Assembly (NCBI GenBank): GCA_921293015.1 | Contig: OV121097.1 | Span: 13,517,940-13,581,939 of the forward strand | Source of the DNA: Phorcus lineatus | Taxonomy: Eukaryota; Mollusca; Gastropoda; Trochida; Trochidae | Direction of reading: 5' to 3' | Length of the DNA stretch: 64,000 nucleotides | Shown: positions 11,220 through 21,575 of the stretch, piece by piece | Layout of the letters: each line of letters begins with the position of its first letter | Position numbering within the stretch: the first letter of the stretch is position 1 | The notes under the pieces: generated by a model | Database searches by the model: none | What the model was told of the DNA's origin: nothing | The model's input: only the letters and a program-made list of their open reading frames with translations | Translations under genes and position numbers: made by a program

Positions 11220-11617
11220 ATTGACAAGTATGAAGTGTTAGACTTACTTACTTACTTAAGTTGAGAGTTTTACGAGCGCTCTCCAGCGATGTCACGCTCG
11301 ATGTTAGACATGTTATACGTGTATCTATATATGAAGGGATACTTTAATACTTTAATTTGCTAATACCCTTACTCCAAGTTTTATCATTTACAACATAAGA
11401 GAGCTTGAAAATAAAACCCCTTTACTCACTAGCGAAGAGAAGAACACCTCATGCATGTCTTATAAAAACACGGCCACCCCTTCATTAGTGAACTTAGCTT
11501 CTCCCAGTGTCTTATGCACGCCCAGTGAGCACAAAATCACTCAAGCGTTTTTCGACCGATAGGCACAGTGAATATTTTTATTTTCGGCCGATAGGGCCGG
11601 AATCGCTTAACCCTCTC

Positions 11618-12100
11618 TTAATACAAACCAAGTTTGAAGGCAGAAAACCTGAGGGTTCTCGTGTAACCTTCTGCTTGGCCTGCTGAGGAGCAGATCTCTC
11701 CGCGGCTGAATCGGAACAGGTTTCTGATGACAGAGACGCCAGAAAGGAACGAACAGGGGGCGACCAGAAGAAGTCGAAGGACCCTAGTTGTCCCTGTCTC
11801 GGCTACCACCTGAGAGATGATGGCCGGGAACGTAAAAGCACAGGCTTCCATACCCTCCCGCCCTAACGAGAGCGGATCTAAGCCCATAATTCATCAGTCA
11901 TATGACATTAGTCGGTAGCTGATGATTGAGGCACGTCGCGGGGGTTCCCGAACTGGAGACACAAATCCCTGAAGACCACCGGTTCCAGTTGTAACTCAGG
12001 TTGGGGAGGGGCAATGGGTTGCGACAGCGCGTCTGCTAAGATGTTACTTGGCACTGTTCTAGGAATGTGCAGGTACGTACACAATTCATTTGGAGGGCTC
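11618..12100 (-). pseudogene. RNase H end and downstream domain of the older DIRS-like element (fossil)
   Basis: The minus-strand translation shows H-I-P-R-x-V-P-S-N-I-L-A-D-A-L-S (about 12,080-12,030), the usual end of RNase H in DIRS elements (compare H-I-P-G-K-L-N-F-L-A-D-S-L-S in the younger copy). It is followed by V-F-R-D-L-C-L-Q-F-G, then by the L-S-L-G-R-E-G...A-F-T-F-P block, which parallels L-S-M-S-W-D-N...A-F-P-P-F at 14.4-14.5 kb. The residues upstream are too diverged to place. Confidence 0.7.
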
Positions 12101-12188
12101 GAGAGATTGCATTACAGAGTGAAGAGTAAAGAGTCAAAAATATTGGCGGCCGAACGATGTAAGAGCTGTTGAATACCTTCAAGTCGTG

Positions 12189-12533
12189 AATAATGAAACA
12201 ATTACAATTAATGTTAGTAATTATAAGAAAACTTACCTCTAAACCAACATTGACTTATATCTTTCTTTCGGAGAGATCGTACAGAGCGTGAGAATAAAAA
12301 AGAATTTTATTTTTAGTGGTGTGAGTGTTGTTCTTCCCCGATTATCTCCCCTGGGTTACCTCCCTTGAATTTCAAGCTCAACTGTCATTCTTTTCGAAGT
12401 ACGGAGAGCTGGATAACGGGGAGGAGGGTGGGAGTAAACCTTTGGTGTAGAGGTAAGTTTTTATTATTACTAACAATAATTGTGATTGTTTCATAGTTAT
12501 TGTGAAAACCCTTACCTCTAAACCAACATTGAC
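12189..12533. repeat. Terminal inverted/direct repeat set of the younger DIRS-like element
   Basis: Arm L (12,189-12,246) runs from ATGAAACAATTACAATTAAT to CTTACCTCTAAACCAA. Arm R (12,440-12,497) is its reverse complement with a few changes. A third copy in L orientation (TTACCTCTAAACCAACATTG, about 12,512-12,531) abuts R. The layout equals that at 9,918-10,253, although the sequences differ, supporting a conserved DIRS ITR/ICR role rather than an unrelated MITE. Confidence 0.7.
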
Positions 12534-13297
12534 AGAATACCAAGTAAGGAGGAGGGTATCCAGACTTCCAAAGGGTATGTAAATAAATTCAATAACTCTC
12601 CAAACTAGCGTAATTTCGCTTATAACCTGACAACTAGGGGAGATAATCGTTAAGAATAACGGTCAATTTAACAATTTCGTCCCAAAATATCCCAAATAAC
12701 GCTTAATTTTAGTCCGAAACTATGGGAAATCGCAATAATTGCGTAATTTTTGGCGAGGTTTTCCAAGATTAATCGTTGAAAAAATTCATACCGAAGACTA
12801 ATTTACCCCTTATAGGGTAAATTACTATAAATCCTAATAAGGATTGTGAAGAAAACGTAATTCAGGATAATTTTGGTACGAAACAGCCGCCAATGGCTGT
12901 AAAGAATTTCCAAAAACAATAAACTTTCCCGCTCTAGTCTGTACTCTCCACTACATAATTATTATGTTAATAAGGTAGGAGGTGATAGGGAGGATTAATA
13001 CTTGAACTTTGAACAAGGCGGATTAATACATCCCAAGGAGTGATTATACCACGTCACTAAACCACCAACTCAATGAAATATTAAGGTTGAACATGGCGAA
13101 ACTACCCACTCCTTAGTATTGTGCGAAATAGGGTTGAAGACATGCCCACCTGAAGTAGTGGTTGAAGTCCACCATCTCCGTTGATAGGATGGGATTGGAA
13201 ACCACTCGCCCTCGGGAACTCCCACCCCTTTTTTCCCTCCAAGGAGGGCTTCAGGCAGAGAGGTGCTGAGCCGCCACCAAGCGGACAGGCCTCCAAA

Positions 13298-14150
13298 CTA
13301 GGAGGAAATGTCCCGAAGATAGGCCCTGGTGAAGACGCTAGAGGACTTCCACTGGCATGAAGCGACTATTTGGTCGATGGAAACAGACTTCCATGCTGCT
13401 AGAGAAGTCGAGAGCGCTCGAATCTCATGAGGCGAGAACTTGACATCTGCTGTCTCTTGATCTGCTGTAGAATAGGCCAAGACGATGGTCTTATGAAGCC
13501 AAGAAGCATTGGTATTATTGGTAATTTCTGTCGACAGGCCCGGTTTGCAGGGAATAAAGAGACGTCTTCTACCTTCCCTGATGGAATGCGTCCTATCCAT
13601 GTACCAACGTAAAGCTCGCACCAGGCAGAAAGTACGCGCTTTGTTTTTTGCGTCATTAGGCACAGGGAGAGCCGGAAAGGAATAAACCCTGGCCCCCAAG
13701 GGACCAGTGGCCGTTGACTGATTTTTTGCAATAAATTCTGGCAAGGCTCCAAACGACACTGACGTATATCTATGAGCAAAACAATGGAGGATATATCTAT
13801 TGCATGTATCTCGGAGACTCTTGTGGCCGAGGCAAAGGCAATCAAAAAAGCTGTTTTCCATGCGAGGAACTTGAGAGAAGTGGTACACAAGGGTTCGTAT
13901 GGAGCACGTTGCAAGGATTGCAGTACTAATAGAAGGTCCCATTTGGGGAAAATATTTGGCGTTTTAATGTCCTGAAGCTTGGACAACTTTGTTAGCTTAG
14001 CGAGAGTAACGTCCAAGCCGATAGCTAGACAATCGAGATCTGTGACTGAGACGATCGCCAATCTATAGCCTTCAATTGTGCTTGGCCACACCTCTGTTTC
14101 TTCTCCACTGCTCGAACTTGATCCACTTATGGTCGTAGAGTGCAGACGTG
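13298..14150 (-). pseudogene. Tyrosine recombinase region of the younger DIRS-like element
   Basis: The minus-strand frames show the N-terminal SAM-like part (S-T-I-E-G-Y-R-L-A, near 14,080), the catalytic core with R-V-S-E-I (near 13.8 kb), the H-E-I-R box (near 13,430) and a C-terminal W-K-S-S-S-V-F-T-R-A-Y block (near 13,340) carrying the nucleophilic tyrosine position. Together these define the Arg-His-x-x-Arg-Tyr fold used by DIRS elements to integrate circular DNA. It sits directly upstream of the terminal repeat structure, the standard DIRS order. Confidence 0.82.
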
Positions 14151-14228
14151 GAAGGTCTGATGGATCTTGAAATAGCGTCAGAAGTTGGCTGCGCATAACC
14201 GCGTTCTCGCAGCGTTCATTGGATATTT

Positions 14229-14640
14229 TCATATGTGCAGATTGAATGCCTGGAGGTTTACGTTGTCCGGTTGCCACCTCGGCTGTTGGAGCAGATTCCA
14301 CCACAGAGGAAGTTTTAACGGTGGTTCCATGAGAAGATCGATCATCGATGGAAACCACGACCTCTTGGGCCACGCCCGAGCTACCAGATACACGATGCAA
14401 TTGTGTTGCCTCACATTGTTGAGAACATCTGGAATCAACTTGAATGGAGGAAAGGCGTAGGCTATGAGATTGTCCCAGGACATTGACAGCGCGTCCACTG
14501 TCAGAGCCTTGGGATCCGGAACCGGGCTCAAGTAACAAGGGAATCTGAAATTTAGTGCTGTCGCAAACAGATCTACTTGAGGCTTCTCCCATCTGTCGGC
14601 GATCAGATTCAAAACTTGAGGACACAATCAAATGTTCCCT
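14229..14640 (-). pseudogene. DIRS-specific domain between RNase H and recombinase
   Basis: One open frame of 132 codons contains V-D-L-F-A-T, D-A-L-S-M-S-W and A-Y-A-F-P-P-F-K-L-I-P, a signature found after RNase H in DIRS-type and some Pao/Gypsy-like pol proteins. It is thought to derive from a methyltransferase-like fold in DIRS elements; function here is not inferred further. Confidence 0.75.
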
Positions 14641-16350
14641 GGACAGAGAGTCCGCTAGGAAGTTCAGTTTCCCGGGAATGTGCCTGGCTTGAAGAGTTAT
14701 GAACCATGCGTCTACCAGAGCGAAAAGATCCCTGGTGAGTTGCATCAGAGGAGCTGATCTCGTGCCTCCTAACTTGTTGTTATACGCAACCACAGTGGAG
14801 TTGTCCGTTGCAATCCAACACTTGAAGCATGGAGTAGATCTTTCCAGTTGGAGAGAGCCAAGATCACCGCCTTCATCTCGAGCAAATTGATGTGAAGATG
14901 GGAATCCGATTGGACCCACGGCCCGCTTAAATGTCCTGATTCCAATGTGCACCCAATCCCGCTTTCGATGCATCTGTGTAGATCGTGTGTTGAGGCGGAG
15001 GAAGAATAAATAGGCATCCTGACATGACGTGCGTGCGCAAGGTCGACCACTGAAGTTCCCGACAAACCAGGTTCGTTGTCACACTCTTGGAGTCCAGAGG
15101 GAGATGACGGCATCTGTTGATCCAAGATTGAATGTGGCACAGGTTTAGCCGACCGCGTGTGGTGAAGGCCTGAACCAACCTAAGAAAACCCACCAGAGAC
15201 ATCCATCTCCTGAGAGAATGTTTCTGCTGGTATCCATTAGAAGTTGGATTGAAGACTGTATCGTTGTCCAACAGGTCTCCGATGGAGCAATGGTTGAGGT
15301 TGTCGAATCCAACATGGCTCCAAAGAACTTGATCTGAAAGGACGGGTTGAACTCCGCCTTGTCTGGATGAATAATCCAGCCAAAGTGGGTGAAAACATGA
15401 CTGGCCAGCCTCAGGTGGTATCGGAGGGTAGATTGATCCTGATGACGTAGCAAAAAATTGTCTAGGTACCCGTGAATGAGCACGTAATTTAAGTGAAGGA
15501 ACTGGAGAACCGGGGCTGTGACTTTGGTGAACAGCCATGGGGCAATGGAGATCCCGAAAGGAAGCACCTTGAGTTGGAACCGGCGGTTGTTGAGGGCAAA
15601 ACGAAGGAACTTCGGGGATTTGAAATGAATGGGGACATGTAAGTATGCATCCTTCAAGTCGAGGCTGGCAAACAAGGACTGTGGAAGAATCAGTTTGCGG
15701 ATGTTGTTGAGGGATTCCATAGAGAACTTGGGAGGTCTGCTTAGGAATGATTTGTTGAGCACTTTTAGATCTATAATCATTCTTATTTCTACTGTGTCCT
15801 TCTTTGGCAGAAGAAAAACGGGAGAGTAAAAGCCTGGCGAAACGTCGGCGGAATCCAACTCCGTAATGGCGTCCTTCTCCAAGCGTTGCTCGATGGCAGT
15901 AAGAGCGGCTTGTAACTTGGGCCCTTGAAGGAAGAATCTTTCCCCTTGAGGATGGATGGTAACTGGCGGAATTCGATCCCACTGAAGGATGTAGCCTCTG
16001 CCGATGATCGACGGACACTGTTTCCCAAGGAATCGACCCGGACGGCCCCCCAAGGCTGAATGGAAGGTTGGCTGAGGGAAGGGAATTGTCAATGATATGT
16101 CGAGGAACGGAAGAGGTCGTAAGGGTTCGGTCTGAGAAGGGGAAGTGGCGTGGCAGTCATCGCCTATAGCCACCTCTGGATCCACGAAAAGTTCTCTTCT
16201 TATCCTTCCCTGATGGCATTGGAGGCTCCTCAGGATGAGGGGGATGGAAACCCCGACGGCACCGATGTCCGCCCCGGACCTGAGAGGTTGGTTGAGGCAG
16301 TGAATACGAAGGCTTGTTCTGAGGATTCGGTTTAGGGTTTGAGTTCCCAC
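14640..16350 (-). pseudogene. Reverse transcriptase and RNase H region of the younger DIRS-like element
   Basis: A 401-codon frame (15,145-16,350) holds RT motifs in order: G-F-Y-S-P-V-F-L-L-P-K-K, the I-D-L-K-V-L-N palm strand, S-L-D-L-K-D-A-Y-L-H-V-P (motif A), L-P-F-G-I-S-I-A-P-W (motif B) and the G-Y-L-D box (motif C). The RNase H start T-D-A-S-K-A-G-L-G-A-H-W is at about 14,950-14,985. The RNase H end with H-I-P-G-K-L-N-F-L-A-D-S-L-S is near 14,650-14,700. The L-K-D-A-Y-L-H-V-P and F-G-I-S-I-A-P-W wording is diagnostic for DIRS-like RT. It acts on the element RNA in the cytoplasm or nucleus to give circular cDNA (family knowledge). Confidence 0.88.
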
Positions 16351-17640
16351 GACGATGTCCCTGGAAAGAACCTCTAGATATCAAGGCTTGAGTGAGCTTT
16401 TGATTGAGGGCCTTAGTAGTCATAGAATCCTGCGATTCGCTAGCCTGAGTGCATGCTCCATTATAGAGAGACGGTGCTTGAAATGGTTGAGTTAAGATAG
16501 AGCCCTTAACATCTGTTGGTAGATCCCGAACTCGCGAGATATGCTGTTGCCAATTTGCTGAAAGCTTTGAAGGGATTAGGAGCCCTGGTTGAAACCCCCT
16601 TTCCCCCGAAAAGGCTGCTGGCCCTGAGGCTGCTTGCCCTTCCTGTTCTTGCCTTTCTTCCCTGGATAGCCTCCCTTGCCAGAGCCCTGATGGAGCAATG
16701 TGTTCCACCATTGCTTGACTTTGTCCTTGACTCTTGCGCGTCTCCAGCCGTTTGGCGAAGTCCTTGATGACTGTCACCGATCCTGGGAACAGGGTTTGAC
16801 CCAGTTCATACGGGAAGGGGAGCAGTGAATTCTGAGTCGGCTGCGGGAGTGACGAGCAACTCAGCCACAGCCTCCGCCGGCACATCAAGAAATCCCACCG
16901 CCCCTATAGGGTACCTCCTTTTGAGTTTGGATAAATCAAATCTTGTGTGGGTACCCGACAGGAAAGGCAAAATCGCATCAGTGCGGAGACTGTCGACAAT
17001 GCGGAGCCACGTCTGTGCGACCTTGCGCTTAGCAAAGGCCCCCACCGGGAAGATTGAACTCGGTCGCATCAATCTCCTTCTCCGGAACGACAACCTGAGG
17101 GAAGCAGACCACGAACTTGTCACGCAACCCCCTCAAGGCCTCGGAAATTGGGAGATCGGTAGGATCCGACTTCACGCCCCCACCGACCTCCATCACCTCC
17201 TCTGAGCAGCAGTGCCCGAGTCCCGACTCTTGGGTTTGCTGGTTCCCCCCGACCTCTCGACGGTCTCGAGATTATTCGGTAATGGTGCTGGAAGGGATCC
17301 GGCTAGGACCAGCCCTCAACCCCGGCAAGCTCAAGTCATCATCCGAGCCCCTGCCCAGGTTAGCTCGGTACCAACCACAGCCCTGAAGAACCCAGTCGGT
17401 CTGGCATCCAGACCCTGCGGGGGAACTGACGCCCGAATCTCCTTCCGGAGCTCAGACATTAGCTCCCCCATCAGGCCCTTCCGCTTCCCTTCACGTCAAC
17501 AGCAACAGAAGAATCTTGGAAGAAGCGGAGGGGAGATGGAGGCCTGTTCAGTAGTTTCGATTACCGGCCAGCATTGGGAGCGCAGGAGAGCACGCTCAGT
17601 AGATAGACTTAGCTTGTGCGCTGAGCGCTGACATTACATT
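16157..17640 (-). pseudogene. Gag-like region of the younger DIRS-like element
   Basis: Three minus-strand frames (about 17,466 down to 16,157) give a basic, Gln/Pro/Ser-rich protein with no zinc knuckle, as usual for DIRS ORF1. Visible landmarks are L-M-S-E-L-R-K-E-I-R near 17,450, A-W-x-R-I-V-D-S-type and I-L-P-F-L-S-G motifs near 16.95 kb, and the Q-P-F-Q-A-P-S-L-Y block near 16.47 kb. Its 3' part overlaps the RT frame. The whole region is present a second time at 19.0-20.5 kb because of the tandem duplication. Confidence 0.65.
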
Positions 17641-18032
17641 ACATGACTACTTGACGATTCTTTGAAAACAACGTGGGTTGTTACAAAAAAAATTTATTAT
17701 TATTTTCAAATGAGTTTTTACACGTTTATCGACATTTATACCAGAAAATAATATAATTTGCTCAATATGACAATTGTAGGAAAATCAAATTCCACATTAA
17801 AATCAAATTCCACATTAAAACATGCCAACTATTTTGTATTTCCAACATTGTCATATGGTTCATTTTTTGCTACAGCTATGTTCATTGGTCATTCGATATG
17901 CAGTGACATTGCCTAAACTTTTCTTTGACATTCCATCTGTAATAAAGTGAGGAATATCCTCAATTACGGAAATTTATCAACTGATAATTACTTATTATAA
18001 GCAATAACAACATCATCAGTATAATTTTTGTC

Positions 18033-18360
18033 TTGGTATAACTATAAGAGATGTTTCAAATGTCACAGTAGTTAGGATACACACATAAGTGAACACACTT
18101 CTAGGATGCAGCAGTAGAAGGAAAAGATTCAGTTTAAGATTAGACGAATGTGAAAACAAGAACTTACCTTTTGGTTTTGCAACCCTAATAATATTCGTCT
18201 TGGTATAATTATAAGAGATGTTTCAAATCACATAGTGGATAGGCTACACACATAAGTGAACAAACTTCTAGGATGCAGCAGTAGAGGGCATAAATTCAGT
18301 TTAAAATTAGACGGATGTGATAACGAGAACTTACCTTTTGGTTTGGCAACCCCAGGAGAT
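18033..18360 (+). repeat. Internal ~165-bp direct repeat with minus-strand splice-donor motifs (again at 20,912-21,239)
   Basis: The block from CTTGGTATAA to TTACCTTTTGGTTT occurs twice in tandem within each 2,879-bp unit. Each copy contains GAACTTACCTTTTGG, whose complement is an optimal 5' splice site (AAAAG|GTAAGTTC). Before the outer donor the minus strand reads open for about 30 codons (near 18,355-18,440). This could be a leader exon of a minus-strand transcript feeding the DIRS-like element, or an unrelated exon. I cannot name it. Confidence 0.6.
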
Positions 18361-21300
18361 TCTTGAGAACGTATGAAACGTGTGGCTGGATGTTTCCAAA
18401 TGTTCCAATACAGTCGGAAATTTTGTTTTATAGTGATAGGTGAAACGGAAAATACAACTATAACATAAATTCACCACTGAATCTTAACATACTCAATTTT
18501 CATTAGCTGATGTTGAAAATCAATAGATCACTTAACCACGAAGCCAAGTATGAATGGTTGGTTAGACGCTAGGGGGCGGTAATCAAACGTCAAGAATAGT
18601 TTGATTCAGCTGTGGACCAAATGATTGATGTTCAGTTCTTTTGAGTATACTGAAAATGATAAATGAGGGTACTGTATCCAGACTTAAGAAATTAAAACGG
18701 GAGAGTAAAAGCCTGGCGAAACGTCGGCGGAATCCAACTCCGTAATGGCGTCCTTCTCCAAGCGTTGCTCGATGGCAGTAAGAGCGGCTTGTAACTTGGG
18801 CCCTTGAAGGAAGAATCTTTCCCCTTGAGGATGGATGGTAACTGGCGGAATTCGATCCCACTGAAGGATGTAGCCTCTGCCGATGATCGACGGACACTGT
18901 TTCCCAAGGAATCGACCCGGACGGCCCCCCAAGGCTGAATGGAAGGTTGGCTGAGGGAAGGGAATTGTCAATGATATGTCGAGGAACGGAAGAGGTCGTA
19001 AGGGTTCGGTCTGAGAAGGGGAAGTGGCGTGGCAGTCATCGCCTATAGCCACCTCTGGATCCACGAAAAGTTCTCTTCTTATCCTTCCCTGATGGCATTG
19101 GAGGCTCCTCAGGATGAGGGGGATGGAAACCCCGACGGCACCGATGTCCGCCCCGGACCTGAGAGGTTGGTTGAGGCAGTGAATACGAAGGCTTGTTCTG
19201 AGGATTCGGTTTAGGGTTTGAGTTCCCACGACGATGTCCCTGGAAAGAACCTCTAGATATCAAGGCTTGAGTGAGCTTTTGATTGAGGGCCTTAGTAGTC
19301 ATAGAATCCTGCGATTCGCTAGCCTGAGTGCATGCTCCATTATAGAGAGACGGTGCTTGAAATGGTTGAGTTAAGATAGAGCCCTTAACATCTGTTGGTA
19401 GATCCCGAACTCGCGAGATATGCTGTTGCCAATTTGCTGAAAGCTTTGAAGGGATTAGGAGCCCTGGTTGAAACCCCCTTTCCCCCGAAAAGGCTGCTGG
19501 CCCTGAGGCTGCTTGCCCTTCCTGTTCTTGCCTTTCTTCCCTGGATAGCCTCCCTTGCCAGAGCCCTGATGGAGCAATGTGTTCCACCATTGCTTGACTT
19601 TGTCCTTGACTCTTGCGCGTCTCCAGCCGTTTGGCGAAGTCCTTGATGACTGTCACCGATCCTGGGAACAGGGTTTGACCCAGTTCATACGGGAAGGGGA
19701 GCAGTGAATTCTGAGTCGGCTGCGGGAGTGACGAGCAACTCAGCCACAGCCTCCGCCGGCACATCAAGAAATCCCACCGCCCCTATAGGGTACCTCCTTT
19801 TGAGTTTGGATAAATCAAATCTTGTGTGGGTACCCGACAGGAAAGGCAAAATCGCATCAGTGCGGAGACTGTCGACAATGCGGAGCCACGTCTGTGCGAC
19901 CTTGCGCTTAGCAAAGGCCCCCACCGGGAAGATTGAACTCGGTCGCATGAATCTCCTTCTCCGGAACGACAACCTGAGGGAAGCAGACCACGAACTTGTC
20001 ACGCAACCCCCTCAAGGCCTCGGAAATTGGGAGATCGGTAGGATCCGACTTCACGCCCCCACCGACCTCCATCACCTCCTCTGAGCAGCAGTGCCCGAGT
20101 CCCGACTCTTGGGTTTGCTGGTTCCCCCCGACCTCTCGACGGTCTCGAGATTATTCGGTAATGGTGCTGGAAGGGATCCGGCTAGGACCAGCCCTCAACC
20201 CCGGCAAGCTCAAGTCATCATCCGAGCACCTGCCCAGGTTAGCTCGGTACCAACCACAGCCCTGAAGAACCCAGTCGGTCTGGCATCCAGACCCTGCGGG
20301 GGAACTGACGCCCGAATCTCCTTCCGGAGCTCAGACATTAGCTCCCCCATCAGGCCCTTCCGCTTCCCTTCACGTCAACAGCAACAGAAGAATCTTGGAA
20401 GAAGCGGAGGGGAGATGGAGGCCTGTTCAGTAGTTTCGATTACCGGCCAGCATTGGGAGCGCAGGAGAGCACGCTCAGTAGATAGACTTAGCTTGTGCGC
20501 TGAGCGCTGACATTACATTACATGACTACTTGACGATTCTTTGAAAACAACGTGGGTTGTTACAAAAAAAATTTATTATTATTTTCAAATGAGTTTTTAC
20601 ACGTTTATCGACATTTATACCAGAAAATAATATAATTTGCTCAATATGACAATTGTAGGAAAATCAAATTCCACATTAAAATCAAATTCCACATTAAAAC
20701 ATGCCAACTATTTTGTATTTCCAACATTGTCATATGGTTCATTTTTTGCTACAGCTATGTTCATTGGTCATTCGATATGCAGTGACATTGCCTAAACTTT
20801 TCTTTGACATTCCATCTGTAATAAAGTGAGGAATATCCTCAATTACGGAAATTTATCAACTGATAATTACTTATTATAAGCAATAACAACATCATCAGTA
20901 TAATTTTTGTCTTGGTATAACTATAAGAGATGTTTCAAATGTCACAGTAGTTAGGATACACACATAAGTGAACACACTTCTAGGATGCAGCAGTAGAAGG
21001 AAAAGATTCAGTTTAAGATTAGACGAATGTGAAAACAAGAACTTACCTTTTGGTTTTGCAACCCTAATAATATTCGTCTTGGTATAATTATAAGAGATGT
21101 TTCAAATCACATAGTGGATAGGCTACACACATAAGTGAACAAACTTCTAGGATGCAGCAGTAGAGGGCATAAATTCAGTTTAAAATTAGACGGATGTGAT
21201 AACGAGAACTTACCTTTTGGTTTGGCAACCCCAGGAGATTCTTGAGAACGTATGAAACGTGTGGCTGGATGTTTCCAAATGTTCCAATACAGTCGGAAAT

Positions 21301-21575
21301 TTTGTTTTATAGTGATAGGTGAAACGGAAAATACAACTATAACATAAATTCACCACTGAATCTTAACATACTCAATTTTCATTAGCTGATGTTGAAAATC
21401 AATAGATCACTTAACCACGAAGCCAAGTATGAATGGTTGGTTAGACGCTAGGGGGCGGTAATCAAACGTCAAGAATAGTTTGATTCAGCTGTGGACCAAA
21501 TGATTGATGTTCAGTTCTTTTGAGTATACTGAAAATGATAAATGAGGGTACTGTATCCAGACTTAAGAAATTAAA

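Larger units (their letters stand above)
9916..12180 (-). mobile_element. Older DIRS-like (tyrosine-recombinase) retroelement remnant
   Basis: The minus strand shows, in order, the end of a DIRS-type RNase H with the following domain (about 12,100-11,618), a tyrosine-recombinase segment (about 10,795-10,480), and a terminal repeat structure (10,253-9,918). A (TAA)n tract and a FLYWCH zinc-finger ORF lie between the two coding parts. The gag and RT parts are absent: similarity ends just where the younger DIRS-like copy begins at about 12,186. The element is broken, with several breaks, and is clearly older than its neighbour. Confidence 0.75.
12186..17640 (-). mobile_element. DIRS-like tyrosine-recombinase retroelement, younger copy
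   Basis: Read on the minus strand from 17.6 kb down, it carries a gag-like region, reverse transcriptase, RNase H, the DIRS-specific downstream domain and a tyrosine recombinase. A terminal repeat structure follows at 12.19-12.53 kb. There is no LTR pair and no DDE integrase, which separates it from Gypsy and Pao. Overlapping reading frames, as here between gag and RT, are usual in the family. It looks broken, with a handful of breaks, yet all parts are well preserved. The expected inverted partner repeat at the 5' side was not found, so the 5' terminus is uncertain; 17,640 marks the end of coding similarity. Confidence 0.85.
15818..21575 (+). repeat. Tandem duplication, unit 2,879 bp, nearly identical copies
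   Basis: Copy 1 (about 15,818-18,696) and copy 2 (about 18,697-21,575) match base for base at a fixed offset of 2,879. I noticed only two base differences. The unit starts inside the DIRS-like RT region, covers all of the gag-like region and runs about 1 kb past it. Junctions share a short AAA microhomology: ATTAAA|ACGGGAGAG between copies, GAAAAACGGG at the first entry, ATTAAAGAAAAG at the exit. The event is therefore very recent, or it may be an assembly artefact joining two haplotypes. Confidence 0.93.

Noticed and set aside
12189-12503. Stand-alone MITE in the 12.2-12.5 kb inverted repeat
   Set aside because: No target duplication, an abutting third copy, and the same layout behind a second recombinase region favour a DIRS terminal structure.
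16825-17631. Plus-strand open frames of 89-139 codons (also at 19,704-20,510)
   Set aside because: These are GC-rich antisense shadows of the gag-like region.
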